DNA from: Caldovatus aquaticus
GTDB lineage: Bacteria > Pseudomonadota > Alphaproteobacteria > Acetobacterales > Acetobacteraceae
Assembly (NCBI RefSeq): GCF_019458025.1
Contig: NZ_JAHZUY010000025.1
Location: forward strand, 1 to 46,497
DNA length: 46,497 nucleotides
Direction: 5' to 3'
In this document: positions 42,365-46,497 of the stretch, piece after piece
Position numbering within the stretch: the first letter of the stretch is position 1
Layout: every line of letters begins with the position of its first letter
Translations under genes and position numbers: made by a program
The notes under the pieces: model-generated
Database searches by the model: none
What the model saw: the letters and a program-made list of their open reading frames with translations, nothing else
What the model was told of the DNA's origin: nothing

Positions 42365-43432
42365 GTGTCGAGCCAGAGCCCGCATCGCTTCGAGACGGTC
42401 GTTCCCGCCGCCGGGCCCCCGCGCGGCGGTTCCGCGAGGAGCCTCCTCGCGCGGGTGCTGCGCGCCTGGCCGGGGGCGGCGGAACGGCGCCGCCTGCGGC
42501 GGGAACTCGCCGCGCTGCGCGAGGAGATGTTCCACATCCGCGCCGAGCTCGCCCTGCTCCGCAGCCGCTACGCGCACGGCCGGCGCGAATCCTTCTCGCT
42601 CGCCGAGCTGCTGCGGCTCGGCAACAGGCGCGAGGTGGAGGCGGTGATCCGCGCCCACGCCCAGCCCCTCCCGCTGCCCGACGGCACCCTGCTCTGCCGC
42701 GTGCTCGCGCGCCACAAGCTGCTCGTCGAGGGCGGCGACGCGGGCCTTGCGCCGCATCTGCTGCTCGACGGGTTCTGGGAATACTGGGTCACGGAGTTCG
42801 TCGGCCGCAATCTCGGCCGCGGCGAGACCGCCTTCGACGTCGGCGCGGGCTACGGCTACTACAGCGTGCTGTTCGCCGATCTCGTCGGGCCGGAAGGCAG
42901 GGTGCGCGCCTTCGAGCCGAACCCGAGGATGCATGCGCTGCTGGCGCGCAGCCTGGCGCTGAACGGGCTGTCCCAGGTCAGCGCGCATGCCGCGGCGGTC
43001 GGCGCGCGCGGCGGCGGCAGGGCGTGGCTCAGCGTGCCGCGCTCCGATCCCCAGGCGGGCCATGTCCTGCCCGACACGCCGCCGGGACCGGCCACCGACC
43101 GCGAGCGGGAGGCGTACGCGGTGCCGACCGTCGCGCTGAACGATTTCGCGGCGGAGCGCGTGGATCTCGTCAAGATCGACGCGCCGGGCGCGGAGGAGGC
43201 GATCTGGCGCGGCATGCAGGGGCTGCTTGCGCGGCAGCCGCGGCTTCGCGTGCTGCTGGAATTCGACGCGCGCCGGGTGACGGAGCCGGCGGGCCTACTC
43301 GGCGAGTTCGCCCGCTGCTTCCCCCTGCGCGTGGTGGGCAGCGACGGCCGCGCGCGGCCCTGCGCAGCGGAGGAGATCCTCGGCCGCGGCGGCGCGGTGA
43401 TGCTCTACCTGTCGCGGACGGAGCCGCGCTAG
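42365..43432 (+). CDS. FkbM-family SAM-dependent methyltransferase
   Basis: A 355-aa protein. The N-terminal 75 residues are basic and helical (ERRRLRRELAALREEMFHIRAE in two parts: ERRRLRRELAAL, REEMFHIRAE), probably a coiled coil. The SAM-binding motif is FDVGAGYGYYSVLFADLVG (about 157-175), followed by RAFEPNPRMHALLARSLALNG, the standard FkbM strand-2 region. Later VDLVKIDAPGAEEAIWRGM aligns with the usual DxEGAE motif but has Pro in place of Glu. Family members O-methylate sugars or secondary metabolites. GTG 42365 is the start; no neighbours suggest the acceptor. Confidence 0.87.
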   Translation: MSSQSPHRFETVVPAAGPPRGGSARSLLARVLRAWPGAAERRRLRRELAALREEMFHIRAELALLRSRYAHGRRESFSLAELLRLGNRREVEAVIRAHAQPLPLPDGTLLCRVLARHKLLVEGGDAGLAPHLLLDGFWEYWVTEFVGRNLGRGETAFDVGAGYGYYSVLFADLVGPEGRVRAFEPNPRMHALLARSLALNGLSQVSAHAAAVGARGGGRAWLSVPRSDPQAGHVLPDTPPGPATDREREAYAVPTVALNDFAAERVDLVKIDAPGAEEAIWRGMQGLLARQPRLRVLLEFDARRVTEPAGLLGEFARCFPLRVVGSDGRARPCAAEEILGRGGAVMLYLSRTEPR

Positions 43433-43457
43433 AGCGGAGCGCGGACGGATCGGAGAC

Positions 43458-43550
43458 GGCCGAAGGCGTGCATCCGCTTCCGGCACGAGGGAGCGGCGCC
43501 CTCGCCGTGCGCAAAGGCGGGCGGAAGCGGCTCGCGCGCCGCCTTCGGCC
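43458..43550. repeat. Nested multi-arm palindrome between convergent genes
   Basis: Three nested arm pairs: GGCCGAAGGCG (43458-43468) with CGCCTTCGGCC (43540-43550); CCGCTTCCG (43474-43482) with CGGAAGCGG (43522-43530); and GCAC-GAGGG (43483-43491) with CCCTC-gcc-GTGC (43499-43510). All arms are perfect, with unpaired insertions between them. It probably folds as a long interrupted hairpin on either strand and could terminate both convergent genes. It contains copy 2 of the 40-bp repeat. Confidence 0.6.
43494..43533 (-). repeat. Intergenic palindromic repeat, copy 2
   Basis: The reverse complement matches 34 of 40 bases of the element at 538-577, including TTCCGCCCG and TGCGCACGGCGA without a mismatch. 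It lies, like copy 1, between convergent genes. Confidence 0.55.
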
Positions 43551-43577
43551 GGGCGCGCCCGCGGCGGCGACCGCGGC

Positions 43578-44890
43578 TCAGGCGCGGCGGTCGCGGCCGC
43601 GCGCGAAGACGGCGACCGCCTCGACCTCCGCCGACCACAAGAACTGGTCCACCGGCGTGGCCGAGAGCAGCGCATAGCCGGCGCGGCGCAGCACGGCGGC
43701 GTCGCGGGCGAGCGCCGCCGGGTTGCAGGAGACGTAGACCACGCGCGGCGGCAGCGCAGCGCCGCTGCCGGCGCGGGCGATCTGCGCCATCTGCGCCGCC
43801 GCGCCGGCATGCGGCGGGTCGAGCACCAGCACCGCGAACCGGGCCAGCTCGGCCGGCGTCAGCGGCTGGCGCGCGAGGTCGCGGCGCCGCGATTCGACCC
43901 GCGCGCCGGCGCGGCGCGCCGCCGCCGCGAGCGCCGCCTCGGCCTCGGCGGCGCCCTCGAAGGCGACGGTGCGGGCGCGCGTCGCGAGCGGGAAGGTGAG
44001 GGTGCCGACGCCGGCATAGAGGTCGGCGATGCAGGCACGCGGGGGCAGCCGTTCCGGCAGGCCGGCGAGCACCGCGGCGACGATCGCCGCCTCGCCCTCT
44101 CGACTCGCCTGCAGGAAGGCGCCGGGCGGCGGCGCCACCGTCACCCCGGCGAAGCGGATGGTGGCGGGGGCGAGCTGCGCCGCGGTCTCCGGCGCCGCCG
44201 CGCCGTGGGCGTGGGCGATGCGCGGGATCGCCTGCGCCTGCGCGAAGGCGGCGAGTGCGGCGCGGTCCGCAGGGCCGAGCGGCGCGTCGGTGCGCAGCAG
44301 CAGATCGGGGCCGCCGTCGAGCAGGTTTACGATCGCCGAGCCCTCGCGCCGCAGCGCGGCAAGGCCGCGCAACGCCGCTCGCAGCGGATCGAGCAGCGCG
44401 AACAGGCGCGAATCGAGGATCTCGCAGGCGGCGAGGTCGAGGACCGCGGCGCTGGCGCGGGCATGGAAGCCGACGACGACGCTGCCGTCCGCGGCCCGGC
44501 GCAGCGCGAGATCGGCGCGGCGGCGGCTCCGCGGCGGCGTGCGGGCGGGCTCGGCCACCGCCGGATCGGCGAAGCCCGCGCGCCGCAGCGCCTCGGCGAC
44601 GCGCGCGCGCTTGAAGGCGGCGTAGGGCGCGTCGGCCCAGTGCTGCAGCGCGCAGCCGCCGCAGCCGGCGCGGAACAGCGGGCAGGGAGGCGCGACGCGT
44701 TCGGGGCTCGGGGCGAGGACCGCCTCGAGCCGCGCCGCCAGGCCCTCGCCGCGGCGGCCGGCGAGGCGCGCCCGCACCCGCTCGCCCGGCAGGGCGCCGG
44801 CGACGAAGACCGGCGTGCCGTCGGGCAGCGCGGCGACGCCGTCCCCCGCGGCGCCGAGGCGGACGATCGCGAGCTCGACGCCTTCCCCGC

Positions 44891-44894
<4 letters not shown>
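43578..44894 (-). CDS. TrmA/RlmD-family RNA (uracil-5-)-methyltransferase
   Basis: A 438-aa m5U methyltransferase. An N-terminal TRAM-like domain ([26 protein letters not shown]) is followed by a four-Cys iron-sulfur site: [11 protein letters not shown] (about 83-93) and the later Cys of [10 protein letters not shown]. The Rossmann domain carries [16 protein letters not shown], and the catalytic Cys is in [13 protein letters not shown]. Fe-S ligands and overall order point to RlmD/RumA-like 23S rRNA methylation rather than tRNA TrmA, but the target base cannot be set by motif alone. GTG 44894 overlaps the acyl-CoA dehydrogenase stop by GTGA. Confidence 0.9.
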
Positions 44895-46093
<1,199 letters not shown>

Positions 46094-46179
46094 CGGCATC
46101 TCCTCGCTCGGTCCGGCGTCTCGGGCGGCGGGCGGGCGCGGAACATGCCCCCGCCGGCGAGGTCTGGCAACGCGCGGAC

Positions 46180-46216
46180 CGGTGCGGCCGGCGGCGGCGG
46201 GGGTGGCGCCGCACCG
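46180..46216 (-). terminator. Candidate terminator downstream of the right-edge gene
   Basis: CGGTGCGGC (46180-46188) and GCCGCACCG (46208-46216) form a perfect 9-bp stem, 12 bp after the stop of the minus-strand gene at 46229. The loop is 19 nt and no U-tract follows. Confidence 0.4.
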
Positions 46217-46228
46217 CCGCGGAACGGA

Positions 46229-46497
46229 TCAGGCCGCCTCGGCCTCGGGCGACTCCACCGCGCCGCGGCGCGGGCGCGGGATCGGGATGGTCATGAAGGC
46301 CGGCACCGCGTCGCCGAAGCCGCGGACGCTGGGGCCGAGGTCGCGCTCCTCGCGCGCCGCGGGCGCCGCGCGCGGCTCGCCGCGGCCGCGCCCGGCGCGC
46401 TCGCCCTCGGCCGCCGCCGGCCGCTCGGGCCGCTTGCGCTCGGGCCGGGGCGCGCGTTCGGCCGGTTCCTTCGCGCCGGCGGCGGCGGGCGCCGCCT
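46229..46497 (-). CDS. C-terminal tail of a probable DEAD-box RNA helicase (partial)
   Basis: The minus strand is open from the right edge to a TGA at 46229-46231, giving the last 89 residues of a protein whose start lies outside the window. The tail is low-complexity and rich in Arg, Glu, Pro, Ala and Gly (PERKRPERPAAAEGERAGRG), then ends in a more ordered piece, VRGFGDAVPAFMTIPIPRP, and an acidic end. I recall a GFGD(H/D)VPAF segment after a basic, disordered tail at the end of RhlE-type DEAD-box helicases in Alphaproteobacteria. The helicase core is not in the window, so the call rests on that one segment. No integral start codon is visible. Confidence 0.5.
   Translation of the reverse strand, partial: AAPAAAGAKEPAERAPRPERKRPERPAAAEGERAGRGRGEPRAAPAAREERDLGPSVRGFGDAVPAFMTIPIPRPRRGAVESPEAEAA

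Overview
The window looks like ordinary chromosome from a very GC-rich alphaproteobacterium, most likely Acetobacteraceae or another Rhodospirillales lineage (Roseomonas-like). This rests on base composition (well above 70% G+C by eye), strong G/C third positions, frequent GTG/TTG starts, a complete SUF operon headed by an Rrf2 regulator, an endonuclease-type MutL and several HAAT/NitT-type ABC systems. I see no rRNA, tRNA, CRISPR array, transposase, integrase or phage gene.

Layout. 1-2531: end of rsmD, convergent with mutL. 2600-4832: a flavodoxin-like protein and an SDR on the minus strand, then a glycerophosphodiester phosphodiesterase. 4981-13082: a tightly coupled seven-gene plus-strand operon (livG-type ATPase, AMP-forming acyl-CoA ligase, livH, livM, binding protein, livF, PaaK-like ligase), read here as an uptake-and-CoA-activation system for an unknown carboxylic acid. 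13323-15137: a thiamine-diphosphate enzyme, then a 639-bp region with no convincing gene. 15777-19778: a divergent surface-glycan module (SMR-like protein, DPM1/ArnC-like GT2, methyltransferase; opposite, a GT-C membrane glycosyltransferase). 19783-23420: continuing on plus, a MaoC/HTD2-like hydratase, two EamA transporters and an MBL-fold hydrolase. 23430-28435: a five-gene minus-strand operon (MFE-2-like SDR, small exported protein, NDP-forming acyl-CoA synthetase, nitroreductase, NUDIX). 28561-31063: a NitT/TauT-type ABC transporter. 31085-32858: an exported peptidoglycan-binding protein and an alpha/beta hydrolase.

33026-39529 is the SUF iron-sulfur assembly operon: rrf2-sufB-sufC-sufD-sufS-sufU-sufT-sufA. 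A 7-bp inverted repeat just upstream is a good candidate operator. The desulfurase SufS passes sulfur through SufU to the SufBCD scaffold; SufA and SufT act in carriage and maturation. 39705-46497 holds a PagL-like lipid A deacylase, a beta-carbonic anhydrase, an exported MBL-fold protein, an FkbM methyltransferase, a TrmA/RlmD-family rRNA methyltransferase coupled to a glutaryl-CoA-dehydrogenase-like enzyme, and the C-terminal tail of a probable DEAD-box helicase at the right edge.

The least expected signals are: (i) a PaaK-like ligase whose phosphate-binding loop is replaced, inside a transporter operon that also carries a normal ligase; (ii) a 40-bp intergenic repeat present at both ends of the window, one copy inside an elaborate nested palindrome; (iii) a SufU with an extra CPEC pair; (iv) the candidate SUF operator. 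All family calls come from reading motifs; no database search was run.
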